Source: a virus
IMG/VR virus record: IMGVR_UViG_3300011013_002469
Coordinates: 1-48,772 of that record
Strand: one strand, 5' to 3'
DNA: 48,772 nucleotides
Each line of letters begins with the position of its first letter. Within the stretch, counting starts at the first letter, position 1. The translations under genes and the position numbers were made by a program. Positions 1 to 7,769 of this stretch are shown one piece after another. The notes beneath the pieces were generated by a model that did no database searches, was not told where the DNA came from, and saw nothing but the letters and a program-made list of their open reading frames with translations.

Positions 1-139
1 CCTTCTTTATCGCTGTCCTGATTTTGTAATTGAAATTACGCGATGTGACCCCAGTAAGCTCCATGTCATCCTGCAAGAGTACGGCATCCGCCACCCTTTT
101 ACCTATAGTCCCGTATCCTACTATTCCCACTTTAATCAT
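1..139 (-). CDS. Type II (archaeal-type) glyceraldehyde-3-phosphate dehydrogenase, N-terminus only
   Basis: Only the first 46 codons lie in the window; the gene runs off the left edge. The peptide begins with a Rossmann dinucleotide-binding loop (G8, G10, G13 in [14 protein letters not shown]) followed by [17 protein letters not shown] recognise the spacing and the KRVADA and QDDM segments from the N-terminus of archaeal type II GAPDH (for example Methanothermus fervidus), which oxidises glyceraldehyde-3-phosphate with NAD(P). Bacterial GapA starts differently. The ATG at 137-139 overlaps the end of the upstream glycosyltransferase gene by 8 bases, so it is the last visible member of the glycan operon. 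The catalytic cysteine domain is outside the window. Another small NAD-dependent oxidoreductase is possible but less likely. Confidence 0.7.
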   Translation of the reverse strand, partial: MIKVGIVGYGTIGKRVADAVLLQDDMELTGVTSRNFNYKIRTAIKK

Positions 140-1151
140 CGTTGTCGCTCCTGACACGAAGTATTTCGTTATAAAGGGTTTGCATTACATTCTTCCAGCC
201 AAACTCTGTCATATCTAGGTGTTTTATGTTGTACAGCAGGTGAGATAACTGTTTTCTATCAACTATATACTTCTTTAGGTCTTCCTTTAGCTTGTCGGGA
301 GACGTTAAGATACATGTTTTGTAGTTGTGTTTGTCCACGAAATCGCCGTATAACTTCCCTATAAGCGGATCATCTAGCCACCCATCTTGATTAACCACAA
401 TAGGAACACTACCTAGCCACCAACTATGTAGGAACCGGAGGTTATGAAACGGAACGGCATGGGTAGGTAAAAACACAAAGCTACTCTTTTGCACTAAGTC
501 TGTGACCTTAATATAACTTGTTTCCCCCTTCTGCACCAACTCCCTAAGACAGATGGGTAATTCATCGGCAGCGTCCCTAACCGCTTGTATTGACGCTCCT
601 CTTCCCGGCCAGTAGTTGACTGAACCTTGCGAATAGGCCACGACTCCCAGTAACTGCTTCTGAGGAATTTGGTTACGATATTCAGCCCAAGGGGTATTGA
701 CATCCAACCCCCTCTTCTTTAGGATATAGTGGTCTATTAAGTTAGTCCAAAACAAACCGTTGACTGGGGAGAGGTGTAGTTCTCTTTTGCAGGAGTATAG
801 AAGTATATCTGGTTGATACGACTCCTGAAAACCTTGGTGAGCCTCTAAGGGCGACATCTTATCCGGTTGACAAACATGGCTGTAGACCGGTTCGTCCACA
901 ACAAAGATTTTATACTTGTACTCCTTTAGGAACTCGAAATTTATATCGTAGCTATGTTGATCTATCCCCATGCATATTACTGTGTCCGAGACTTTGGACC
1001 AGTGAAGCACATGTTCCTTACGTACACATTTACGAATGGCCTGTATGTCAAACAAACCCGATTCTTCTAGAGCCTCCGCTTGGATGTCTGTCCATATTGG
1101 AATATCGTGTCTACTAGAGTCTAGGCAGAATACATCTACTGGTATTTTCAT
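132..1151 (-). CDS. Glycosyltransferase, exostosin/GT-B-like
   Basis: A 339-residue soluble protein. The C-terminal half carries the block [19 protein letters not shown] followed by an acidic stretch, the arrangement seen at the nucleotide-sugar site of exostosin-like and GT-B transferases (an aromatic or basic residue before a 'G-x-VPIV' strand). The N-terminal half has alternating strands and helices like a Rossmann domain ([13 protein letters not shown]). It probably transfers one sugar to a phage or host glycan in the cytoplasm. The start is the ATG in an ATGA overlap with the ATP-grasp gene, behind AGAGAGG. Donor and acceptor cannot be read from the sequence. Confidence 0.55.
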   Translation of the reverse strand: MKIPVDVFCLDSSRHDIPIWTDIQAEALEESGLFDIQAIRKCVRKEHVLHWSKVSDTVICMGIDQHSYDINFEFLKEYKYKIFVVDEPVYSHVCQPDKMSPLEAHQGFQESYQPDILLYSCKRELHLSPVNGLFWTNLIDHYILKKRGLDVNTPWAEYRNQIPQKQLLGVVAYSQGSVNYWPGRGASIQAVRDAADELPICLRELVQKGETSYIKVTDLVQKSSFVFLPTHAVPFHNLRFLHSWWLGSVPIVVNQDGWLDDPLIGKLYGDFVDKHNYKTCILTSPDKLKEDLKKYIVDRKQLSHLLYNIKHLDMTEFGWKNVMQTLYNEILRVRSDNDD

Positions 1152-2089
1152 ATAAATACCTCTCTCCAGTATCGACTCATCGTCAACTCTCTGTATTGTA
1201 GATCTCTCCGAATTGGTATTCCAAGTTCCATTTTGAGATGCAATAGAGGCATGTTGATTCCTGCGGCCCCAGTCAAATTTACGCCAGTACCATACCTTGG
1301 ATTGTACTCTATGAAGAATATTCCACGGTCGTTTCTAATACATTGTAGGCAGCCAACGCCCCCAATTGCAAAGTTTTTTGCCACGGATTTTGCGTATTCG
1401 CACAGGATATTGTCATTTACCGTTTTACCCTTAACTGTTTGTCCTGCTTTGACTGTGATTCTTTCTCTGGGAACAACATATATAGGCTCTCCATTCTGAT
1501 CACACAAGGTGTCTATACTATACTCGGTTCCCTTGATATACTCTTGACACAAAAAGGGTTCCGCGATGACATCAACGATTGAGCTATAACTGAAGTCAGG
1601 CCGTATCGTCTTGTTTTTGGTGGCTCCACAGCCCACACTAGGCTTTAGTATGTACTCTCCTTTAAAGCCCTTGGGGGGCAAGCTGCTATAGTAGGTGTGT
1701 GGTATAGGTATGCCAAACGATTCACACATACAGATAGACAACGCCTTGTCGGTAGCAAGGACTAACTTTTCCCACTCGTCACACAGGAGCTTGATTCCTG
1801 AGTTGTCGAACGTTTTTTTATGCCTACTTAAAACTAAGTTCTCTACGTCCAGAGGACAGAAAATAGCCTTGATTTCCAGCTCTTCACAAAGATGAATCAC
1901 AAACTCGACGAAAGTCGGTTCGGATGCAGCCGGAGTTAGTGCGTATTGGTCAGCTAGATGCAAACCAGCGGCTGATGGGTCCATGTCTGTCGCGGTAATT
2001 CTGACGGGAAGCTCTTGTTGTGCTTTAAGAAGCTTTATTATCGAAACGGCTGGGCCAGATCCAGCACCCATAACCATAATGTTTATCAC
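1148..2089 (-). CDS. ATP-grasp ligase (carbamoyl-phosphate-synthase-like)
   Basis: 313 residues with an ATP-grasp architecture. The pre-ATP-grasp domain starts MVMGAGSGPAVSIIKLLKA, then ATDMDPSAAGLHLAD and a PLDVENL segment. The ATP-binding part follows: EYILKPSVGCGATKN (lysine before the glycine-rich loop), QEYIKGTEYSID, and the metal-binding FFIEYNPRYGTG near residue 270. Such enzymes join a carboxylate to an amine or thiol through an acyl-phosphate. In glycan clusters they often attach amino-acid or carboxylate groups, which is my inference here. The start is a GTG in a GTGA overlap with the upstream gene, behind GAGAGGG. The substrate is unknown. Confidence 0.8.
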   Translation of the reverse strand: MINIMVMGAGSGPAVSIIKLLKAQQELPVRITATDMDPSAAGLHLADQYALTPAASEPTFVEFVIHLCEELEIKAIFCPLDVENLVLSRHKKTFDNSGIKLLCDEWEKLVLATDKALSICMCESFGIPIPHTYYSSLPPKGFKGEYILKPSVGCGATKNKTIRPDFSYSSIVDVIAEPFLCQEYIKGTEYSIDTLCDQNGEPIYVVPRERITVKAGQTVKGKTVNDNILCEYAKSVAKNFAIGGVGCLQCIRNDRGIFFIEYNPRYGTGVNLTGAAGINMPLLHLKMELGIPIRRDLQYRELTMSRYWREVFI

Positions 2090-2667
2090 GATACCCTCTC
2101 TATTGCTAGTAGTCCGTTGCCTTCTTGATTATCTTCTACGACCTCCCATTCTGGGTTGCTATCTAAGAATTCTTTGATGGCTCTTAGAATTCCCTCCTCT
2201 CCTCCAGAACCGATCACACCAAACAGAACAGTATCATGAAAAAGGATAAACCTTTTTACCTTAGATGCTAATCTCAGCTCACATGAAACCTGATCGTAAG
2301 AATGCCATGTGTCCAAAAAGAGCATGTCCGTTTTTTCGATGTCACATTCTCTGGTGTTGGCTTTCACAAACTCAAAGTCGATATCTTTTTCGTTGCACGC
2401 TCTGATTACGTCTCCGTAGCCTCCCGCACCTCGGTCAAACCTCCCACGCTCCTTGCCATCGTAACATCTTAACTTTTTGATACCTGAGTTCACAAAAGCC
2501 CAAGTTGTATTCCAGTCATACACCCCGAATTCTGTCACACTGTCACAAAGGTTCGCATACCTATTTAACATCTCAAAGTGGCTAGCCTCCGACCACTCTG
2601 CACCATCCCCGCAGTAGTTGGCGTCGTTGTTTATTATTCCGTCGTATACTCTCTTAGCTATTGTCAT
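2086..2667 (-). CDS. Class I methyltransferase-fold protein (Methyltransf_24/CmcI-like)
   Basis: 193 residues. The SAM-type glycine-rich strand appears as SVTEFGVYDWNTTWAF near residues 43-58. After it come LRCYDGKERGRF, a second acidic strand DMLFLDTWHSYDQV (residues about 113-126), and the FILFHDTVLFGV strand typical of the cephalosporin-hydroxylase-like/Methyltransf_24 group, with its FHDT motif. It probably modifies a sugar of the glycan made by the surrounding genes. It is joined to both neighbours by ATGA/GTGA overlaps. A similar protein occurs at 4,426-5,049, but the two are divergent. The acceptor is unknown. Confidence 0.6.
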   Translation of the reverse strand: MTIAKRVYDGIINNDANYCGDGAEWSEASHFEMLNRYANLCDSVTEFGVYDWNTTWAFVNSGIKKLRCYDGKERGRFDRGAGGYGDVIRACNEKDIDFEFVKANTRECDIEKTDMLFLDTWHSYDQVSCELRLASKVKRFILFHDTVLFGVIGSGGEEGILRAIKEFLDSNPEWEVVEDNQEGNGLLAIERVS

Positions 2668-3497
2668 TTTAGCCTCTTCTTAGCCTCTAGTATTGCATTT
2701 TTCCAGTGTGAAAACTTTAAATATTTGGGATCAAATGCTGTTGACTTAACCTTTTCTATTTGTCTTCTTATAAAGGATTCGTCTTTGATCGTCTCTAACT
2801 CATCCTCTTTTATGAGTATTACTGGAAAAAGCTTGTGAAGTCTTTTGTAGTATTTTTCTGCATGAACTATTGGTATTCTTCCACAATATAGGGTTTCATA
2901 TATTCTGTGATTGTCCCCTTCCTCAACCCCCACGTTTCCTTGTGGGCACAGCACGGCCTCGTGATCTAAGATTTCATCAAGGTATCTAGCATAGCTTAGG
3001 GTATTGTTAGGTTGCCATGTTATATGACTACAGCCCTGTGAAAGATGTCGCCATATCTCTCTCGATGGGTGTCTACTTTTATGTACCTCAAAATTGGCGT
3101 ATATCATTTTGGCGGGAGATCGATTTTGTGCCTCGCTGATCAGCCTATGTTTTTCTGGAGCGTGTCCCCAGACATATCCATGCCGCTCGCCAAGTTTGCA
3201 GGGTGTAAAATTTTCTATCCCCAAGGGGAGTGCGATGCAACCATCGGCCTCTTCAGATTTGTTTACGCAGAACCAGTGCTTTAGGTTTGGCGGCCTATTC
3301 GCGTGCTCTAACAAGCTTTTCTTGTGTCCATAGTCAGAGTTTCCAGAAATCAATATGCAGTCGTGGTCTTTCTGTCTTATGGCGTTCCAGCTATCTTCTA
3401 TAAACTCAAACTTGCAGAAGAATATCCTCTCTCCATCGTGTAGATCAGAGAACTTATTGAACTCTAGTAATTCTTCTAGGGGGAAGGCCATGATCAT
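2664..3497 (-). CDS. Exostosin-family glycosyltransferase
   Basis: 277 residues. The domain has IALPLGIENFTPC, KMIYANFEVHKSRHPSR, and a C-terminal CPQGNVGVEEGDNHRIYETL followed by GRIPIVH, the exostosin nucleotide-sugar block. The same ordered blocks occur in the protein at 30,860-31,801 (PLPLGIFRKEI, FCYANFSMTINYR, VPNGVGIDTDRLWE, VVPIVQ). The two are therefore paralogues, one in the glycan cluster and one beside the recombination genes. It is expected to transfer a sugar in the cytoplasm. The first ATG is in an ATGA overlap with the upstream phosphatase gene; a second in-frame ATG two codons later is also possible. Confidence 0.65.
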   Translation of the reverse strand: MIMAFPLEELLEFNKFSDLHDGERIFFCKFEFIEDSWNAIRQKDHDCILISGNSDYGHKKSLLEHANRPPNLKHWFCVNKSEEADGCIALPLGIENFTPCKLGERHGYVWGHAPEKHRLISEAQNRSPAKMIYANFEVHKSRHPSREIWRHLSQGCSHITWQPNNTLSYARYLDEILDHEAVLCPQGNVGVEEGDNHRIYETLYCGRIPIVHAEKYYKRLHKLFPVILIKEDELETIKDESFIRRQIEKVKSTAFDPKYLKFSHWKNAILEAKKRLK

Positions 3498-4003
3498 AAC
3501 CTATAATAATACAGACACTTAACTACACCTCTTCCCGACTTTTTTGGGAGAACTCTCCCGAACCGTGAGGCAATACACAAGTCCTTTACTTCGTTGATGG
3601 CGTCTCTCGGACAGAAGGGGCGACCTACGGATTTCAGCAATTTAATATCATGAACGTCGTCTCCGATATACGCTACCTCAGATGGTTCGCAAGAGTACTC
3701 TTCACAGAGTTTTTTCAAGTATTCTGATTTGTCTTCGTGTTGCTGGACGTGCAGAAATGGGATACCTCTTTTCTCCGCCATCTTCCGATTTACCCTATCG
3801 TCTTTAGACAAGAAAATAACACCAATGCCATCGGACACGAATTTTTTTATGGCACTGAAGTCGTGATCATGAAAGGTCTTGGCGACAACATTTCCATGTA
3901 GGTCATAGGTTTTTGTGCCGTCTGTCATTACGCCGTCGATATCTAATATTAATAGTTTGATGATTGTATGATTCCCAGTTCGTCTAGTTGGTCGATGTTC
4001 CAA
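3494..4003 (-). CDS. KdsC-like HAD phosphatase
   Basis: 169 residues of the C0-type haloacid dehalogenase family. The nucleophile motif is LLILDIDGVMTDG (Asp21 and Asp23). Motif II and III regions include GVIFLSKDDR and EVAYIGDDVHDIKLL, and the C-terminus has GRGVVKCL as in KDO-8-phosphate phosphatase. Family members remove phosphate from KDO-8-P or N-acylneuraminate-9-P. Here it sits near heptose-type kinase and adenylyltransferase genes, so it could act on a phosphorylated sugar in that route, perhaps replacing GmhB (inference). The stated ATG gives a 55-base overlap with the upstream gene; no better start (ATG/GTG/TTG) lies before the first strand, so the start is uncertain. Confidence 0.78.
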   Translation of the reverse strand: MEHRPTRRTGNHTIIKLLILDIDGVMTDGTKTYDLHGNVVAKTFHDHDFSAIKKFVSDGIGVIFLSKDDRVNRKMAEKRGIPFLHVQQHEDKSEYLKKLCEEYSCEPSEVAYIGDDVHDIKLLKSVGRPFCPRDAINEVKDLCIASRFGRVLPKKSGRGVVKCLYYYRL

Positions 4004-4425
4004 TCTGACACAACACCTATTGGTTTTTTTCCACAGAAGTTTTCTATCAGCTCTGCGTGAGATTCGCTCCTTGCTATGATTTGCAGCCTGTCATCTCGTA
4101 AGATACGCATGGCCACCTCAAAAAATATAGGGGCTTCCAGCCACTCCAGATCCCACAAGTATAAATATTTTGAACTGGCGTTGGCGGTTTTTAGTATTTT
4201 GTCTGCTCCGTCAATCGTGGTGGCAATGACGGCCCCCTTGTATCCAGATAAAAACGCCACGCTTTTGCAGGCGAAGCAGGTGGTAAGCGGAGGAATAGCG
4301 GCTCTCTCAAAAAAAACAGAGGCTGAGATATCTGTATTTTCTAGACATCTATTGAATTCCTTAATGAGATAAAAAGAACTCTGAGACACCGCCAAGTCTT
4401 TTACGAATGCTGATATGTTTTTCAT
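3949..4425 (-). CDS. Unknown protein in glycan cluster, alpha/beta fold
   Basis: 158 residues with no motif I can assign to a family. Visible features are a cysteine pair in TTCFACKSVAFLSGYKGAVI (residues about 48-67), a Y-L-Y-L-W-D-L-E-W aromatic patch, and alternating short hydrophobic strands and helices (LQIIARS, PIGVVSDWNI) resembling half of a Rossmann/GT-B fold. It starts at an ATG directly after the stop of the upstream methyltransferase-like gene. Its place in an unbroken glycan operon suggests a role in sugar transfer or as a partner of a transferase. That is context, not evidence of function. Confidence 0.5.
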   Translation of the reverse strand: MKNISAFVKDLAVSQSSFYLIKEFNRCLENTDISASVFFERAAIPPLTTCFACKSVAFLSGYKGAVIATTIDGADKILKTANASSKYLYLWDLEWLEAPIFFEVAMRILRDDRLQIIARSESHAELIENFCGKKPIGVVSDWNIDQLDELGIIQSSNY

Positions 4426-5049
4426 TTACTTCTTCCTGTGAATACTGAATCCGTTTCTCGCGTTGGAATCAATCACGCAATCCCACTCTGGATCGTTTAG
4501 CAATTCTTTGTGTGCCATTTTGGTTTTCAATTCTCTAGTGTCGTCCAAGATAATAATTTTTGATCTGGGCTTTAATAGCTTGAATTCTGCGAAGGTGCTA
4601 AACTCGCCACCGTCTAATAGTAACACATCTATTTCCATATCGTTCAGGAGATGTGCTTTGTTGCCACAGCTCTTGAAAGCCTTCAAATCGCCATCAAAGA
4701 ACCTTTGGCAAATATCCTTGTGTACATGGTTTTCGTAGTGTGCTTTGACATGCGGACAATCTAGAGTCCACATATCCTCAATGGCAACAATTCTACCATG
4801 AACTAAATTGAACTGAGCATCCACCTTGTCGCCAAAAAAGTTGAGAGCCGTATCATGAAAATCTTTATTCGCTTCAAAAGATATGAACCGCCAGTTGTCG
4901 TCTCGGCAAGACAACCCATGCCAAAAGCACACCGTAGACCCTTGGCCATTCCAAGTCCCCACCTCTACATAATTACGATATTGCTCATCTCTCGCCAGCT
5001 CATAGACAGCGTCACCCAAGACCTCTCCTCTGTTTATTTGTCCAGTCAT
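4426..5049 (-). CDS. Class I SAM-methyltransferase-fold protein
   Basis: 207 residues. Motif I is YVEVGTWNGQGSTVCF (residues 27-42), followed by FISFEANKDFHDTA, where an acidic residue would bind the SAM ribose. A later strand IDVLLLDGGEFSTFAEF and KIIILDD complete the pattern of the Methyltransf_24-like group. It probably O-methylates a sugar or works as a carbamoyl/hydroxylase-like modifying enzyme; the family contains both. The ATG sits in an ATGA overlap with the GT9-like gene, preceded by GAAGGTG. The acceptor is unknown. Confidence 0.6.
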   Translation of the reverse strand: MTGQINRGEVLGDAVYELARDEQYRNYVEVGTWNGQGSTVCFWHGLSCRDDNWRFISFEANKDFHDTALNFFGDKVDAQFNLVHGRIVAIEDMWTLDCPHVKAHYENHVHKDICQRFFDGDLKAFKSCGNKAHLLNDMEIDVLLLDGGEFSTFAEFKLLKPRSKIIILDDTRELKTKMAHKELLNDPEWDCVIDSNARNGFSIHRKK

Positions 5050-5726
5050 TGTAGCACCTTCCAGTCGTTTTTATAGCTAGGGTAGACGCTCTCCTCCCTA
5101 CAATATCTATGAATATATTTGGTCGCCTTTATACCAGAAGCCCTGTCTAGCATTAAAGCAAAAGAACTGTCTATGCAGTGCACTTCGGTCGCCCTTCTAA
5201 TGAGGGGCAAGTAGTCAAAAATTGTATTTGCTCGTATCACAGGTCTAACGATAGGAATGCTTCCACCATTATCAATATTATTCTCGTCTATATTAAATCC
5301 ACGAAGCTCGTCGTCGTGCACAAAATAAAAGGGTTCATTGGGATCGAGACGCATTATCTCTTCCCACCCTTCTCCGTCTTCGATAGCTAAGTCATATGTA
5401 GCAGCAAAATCCATATTAAGTTGTTCATAGAAAAATTTGTCGAATGTGAGGCCCGAGCTAGTAAGCGTGTTCCAACTGTCATTGTAGATACCTACCCTAA
5501 ACACGTCACATTCTTCTATTAGGGGGTGTATCTTACGCACATCATTGTCGTTTGTCACTGGCACTATGTCAATGTTTTCACCACACATATGCCGGAGCGA
5601 CGAGACGTTGCGATGCTTGCAAAATAGCAACACACGTTCATATTTTTTTGCCAGTCTGTTGACGGCTCCCTGTTGAATGATGTGATCTCCCAAGCCGAGA
5701 TGGCCCAGAAACATAGCTCTTTGCAT
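5046..5726 (-). CDS. Heptosyltransferase-like (GT9-like) glycosyltransferase
   Basis: 226 residues. The N-terminus MFLGHLGLGDHIIQQGAVNR has the glycine-rich 'GxGD' loop and following helix of GT9 heptosyltransferases. The C-terminal part holds FDYLPLIRRATEVHCIDSSF, equivalent to the 'lia.a..vhvDsg' segment that binds the ADP-heptose donor in WaaC/WaaF. It is shorter than WaaC (about 320 residues), so the middle of the fold is reduced. It lies two genes from a heptose-type adenylyltransferase and kinase, which supports a heptose or related donor. The ATG shares one base with the upstream stop (TAATG). Confidence 0.6.
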   Translation of the reverse strand: MQRAMFLGHLGLGDHIIQQGAVNRLAKKYERVLLFCKHRNVSSLRHMCGENIDIVPVTNDNDVRKIHPLIEECDVFRVGIYNDSWNTLTSSGLTFDKFFYEQLNMDFAATYDLAIEDGEGWEEIMRLDPNEPFYFVHDDELRGFNIDENNIDNGGSIPIVRPVIRANTIFDYLPLIRRATEVHCIDSSFALMLDRASGIKATKYIHRYCREESVYPSYKNDWKVLQ

Positions 5727-6145
5727 TACTGACGAATCCTAATCGAATCTGAATCTTCGTGAAAAGTAGACACCTCTATAAAATCGCACGGGGAGGACGT
5801 GTTACTCGTGAATGTATGCACTACGTGAGGTCTAATAGTAAAACTATCCCCTTTTGTAAGAACCCGCGTCTTAAACCTATGATAAAAACATGATCTCCTC
5901 TGGTGGTTAATCTTCCAGTCGTACCACGGATCATGCTTTTCCTTGATGTTTTTGGCGAGATCTTCTGAATAGGGGCCGTATGCCAGTAGCAACTCACCGT
6001 CTATAACGTAAAAAGTTTCTTTCTTGTTGATATGATAATGAAAAGAACACCAGTGATCAGGCATTACACGCAAGTGTTTACCGCAATAATCCTTATTGTT
6101 TTCGATCCATAGTTCATACCCCCATCTTTTGCTAACAAATTTCAT
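5726..6145 (-). CDS. Cupin-domain sugar enzyme (isomerase-like)
   Basis: 139 residues forming one cupin barrel. It opens with KRWGYELWIENNKDYCGKHL, the WGYE start common in mannose-6-phosphate isomerase-type cupins. The first metal motif is CSFHYHINKKETFYVIDGEL (His, His, Glu), and the second half gives FTIRPHVVHTF with a further histidine. Cupins of this type often isomerise or epimerise a phosphorylated sugar. Next to a heptose-type kinase and adenylyltransferase it may act early in the same route, for example in place of an isomerase such as GmhA, which I do not see (inference). ATGA overlap with the methyltransferase upstream. Confidence 0.65.
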   Translation of the reverse strand: MKFVSKRWGYELWIENNKDYCGKHLRVMPDHWCSFHYHINKKETFYVIDGELLLAYGPYSEDLAKNIKEKHDPWYDWKINHQRRSCFYHRFKTRVLTKGDSFTIRPHVVHTFTSNTSSPCDFIEVSTFHEDSDSIRIRQ

Positions 6146-6636
6146 TTTTCCCCCATAATCATGAATGCGTTGTTGAGATCTACGCCGCTAGAGAATATGT
6201 TTTTATAGCCCCTATCTGCCATATAGTCTCCTATAATCTGCGGCGAGAATATATTTAGATGCTTCCTGTTGTTCCAAGGTCTCCAGTATTCCTGAGAATA
6301 ATCTGGCAAATAAAGGAACAGGACTCCTCCCCACTTGAGTTTGTCATACCAATAGTTCATAGCGTCTACCCAGCACTCAATATGCTCTAGGCAATGGCTA
6401 GAAAAAATATAGTCAACCTTTTCATCTGGCAAATGCAGTGCATCCCACCCATTATCCAATGTTAGATCCACAGGAGTGGCACCACTGAGTGCCCATTCTT
6501 CTTTACCACATCCTATATCGTAACCCACTCCAGTGCAAACTTGTTGTGCGTAGGGTATGGCAAACTGGGCGGCATTCCCCTGAGATTGAAACTTGGGGTA
6601 AGTCGTGTCTTTGAAGTTAATAAGTTCTATCGGCAT
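6142..6636 (-). CDS. SAM-dependent methyltransferase (type 11)
   Basis: 164 residues. Motif I is GYDIGCGKEEW (about residues 38-48), then VDLTLDNGWDALHLPD with the acidic loop, and the typical Methyltransf_11 post-motif KVDYIFSSHCLEHIECW. GGVLFLYLPDY gives the following strand. It probably methylates a sugar or lipid-linked glycan intermediate. The ATG has a clear ribosome site, GAGGAGC, seven bases upstream, and the reading frame overlaps the end of the adenylyltransferase gene by 20 bases. The C-terminal cap is short, so the acceptor cannot be guessed. Confidence 0.75.
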   Translation of the reverse strand: MPIELINFKDTTYPKFQSQGNAAQFAIPYAQQVCTGVGYDIGCGKEEWALSGATPVDLTLDNGWDALHLPDEKVDYIFSSHCLEHIECWVDAMNYWYDKLKWGGVLFLYLPDYSQEYWRPWNNRKHLNIFSPQIIGDYMADRGYKNIFSSGVDLNNAFMIMGEK

Positions 6637-7039
6637 CGATTGCTCCTCTGTGGGAAATTCTTTCTACCAGCCTCGTGGTTGAGTACCCTTCGATTTTGTC
6701 AAAAAATATCACTTCGGAATACTGGGAACCAATAACCCTTCTATCTCTATAGTCAGAACCAATCACCATCTTGTCGGCATGTGTCTTGACAAGATTTTCC
6801 AATTCTTCGTCTGTGTTGAAAACTACTACATTATCAACCCATCGTATGCTTAACAGCATCTCTTTTCTGAAATTTTCGTCATTTATGGGGCGTTTCGGCC
6901 CCTTCGCTTGCCGCACCCTTTCATCTGAGTCTATTCCAACAGTTAAGTAGTCGCCACAAGATTTAGCGTATTCCAGTAGACGCAGATGTCCCAGATGAAG
7001 GACATCGAAGCACCCGTTAGTCCATATCTTTTTTGTAAA
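6617..7039 (-). CDS. hldC: HldC/RfaE2-like sugar-phosphate nucleotidyltransferase
   Basis: 140 residues from the GTG I prefer. The N-terminus IWTNGCFDVLHLGHLRLLEY contains the HxGH nucleotidyl-transfer motif (His16, His19). KGPKRPINDENFR, GSDYRDRRVIGSQY and the C-terminal IEGYSTTRLVERI match the adenylyltransferase domain of HldE/RfaE closely. It would join heptose-1-phosphate to ATP to make ADP-heptose or an analogue. An upstream ATG (7,087) would add 16 residues and overlap the kinase gene by 71 bases. The GTG at 7,039 follows GGAAGGGAAC and gives the normal family N-terminus. The pairing with the kinase gene upstream reproduces the two halves of bacterial HldE as separate genes. Confidence 0.82.
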   Translation of the reverse strand, partial: FTKKIWTNGCFDVLHLGHLRLLEYAKSCGDYLTVGIDSDERVRQAKGPKRPINDENFRKEMLLSIRWVDNVVVFNTDEELENLVKTHADKMVIGSDYRDRRVIGSQYSEVIFFDKIEGYSTTRLVERISHRGAIDADRTY

Positions 7040-7769
7040 CACAGGTTCCCTTCCTTTGAATAACCTTGTGACAACATTGTTGGGCAAAGTTTATGCAGTA
7101 TTCTGGATCGTGTCCCCCCATGAGCATAGCTGAAAAAGAGGCCGTGAAAACATCTCCGGCTCCAGAGACATCAAAAGTTTGCAGCACCTTCGGTGGTGGA
7201 TAAAGGCGATCAAGAAACCGAACTCCCTTATGACCCAGAGTGACTATAACTTTGGACATGTTAGATCCGCTCTCTAAAAGCTCCGCGTTTTTTTCATATT
7301 CATCACGATTGAGCTTGATAAAGCTGTAGCAGTCTACTATGTCTTGTGTGAGCATTCTTTTTGTGTCTATGACGGAGAGATCGCAACTGCATCCAATTTC
7401 GCACAAATCCTCATCCGTTAGAAACCCCTTGCAGTAATCGGAAACAACTACGAGGTCGTAAGCCTTTTCTATCTCACGCTTGACGGGTTCTATTCTGTCG
7501 CATGTATCTTTAATATCGACCCTCAACAAAAGCTGGTTTGTTTTTTGATCAACAAATCTTGTCTTAACTATCTGCTGAGGATAATTTGATACAAAGTCTA
7601 CTTCCTCACAAAACGCCCGCAGGTTGTTGTATGTATTGCCAGCCATTCCCAAGGTGGAGACCCTCTCGGAACCTTTGAGAATCGGGACTGGTCCCTCTGG
7701 ACAGAGGCGATCACAAGATCCGTACACATAGGTATCGATACAAGAATCTCCAACTACTAAAGCCTTCAT
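7017..7769 (-). CDS. hldA: HldA/RfaE1-like heptose-7-phosphate kinase (PfkB family)
   Basis: 250 residues of the PfkB/ribokinase family. MKALVVGDSCIDTYVYGSCD, CPEGPVPILK and GMAGNTYNNLRAF align with the kinase domain of HldE (VVGDVMLDRY, SPEAPVPVVK, GGAANVAMNI). VVVSDYCKGFL, VIDTKRM and the anion-hole/catalytic motif FDVSGAGDVFTASFSA near residue 205 complete the fold. It would phosphorylate a heptose-phosphate at C1 before the next gene activates it. It is about 60 residues shorter than the E. coli kinase domain. ATGA overlap upstream. The exact sugar is inferred only from family similarity and pairing. Confidence 0.8.
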   Translation of the reverse strand: MKALVVGDSCIDTYVYGSCDRLCPEGPVPILKGSERVSTLGMAGNTYNNLRAFCEEVDFVSNYPQQIVKTRFVDQKTNQLLLRVDIKDTCDRIEPVKREIEKAYDLVVVSDYCKGFLTDEDLCEIGCSCDLSVIDTKRMLTQDIVDCYSFIKLNRDEYEKNAELLESGSNMSKVIVTLGHKGVRFLDRLYPPPKVLQTFDVSGAGDVFTASFSAMLMGGHDPEYCINFAQQCCHKVIQRKGTCVYKKDMD

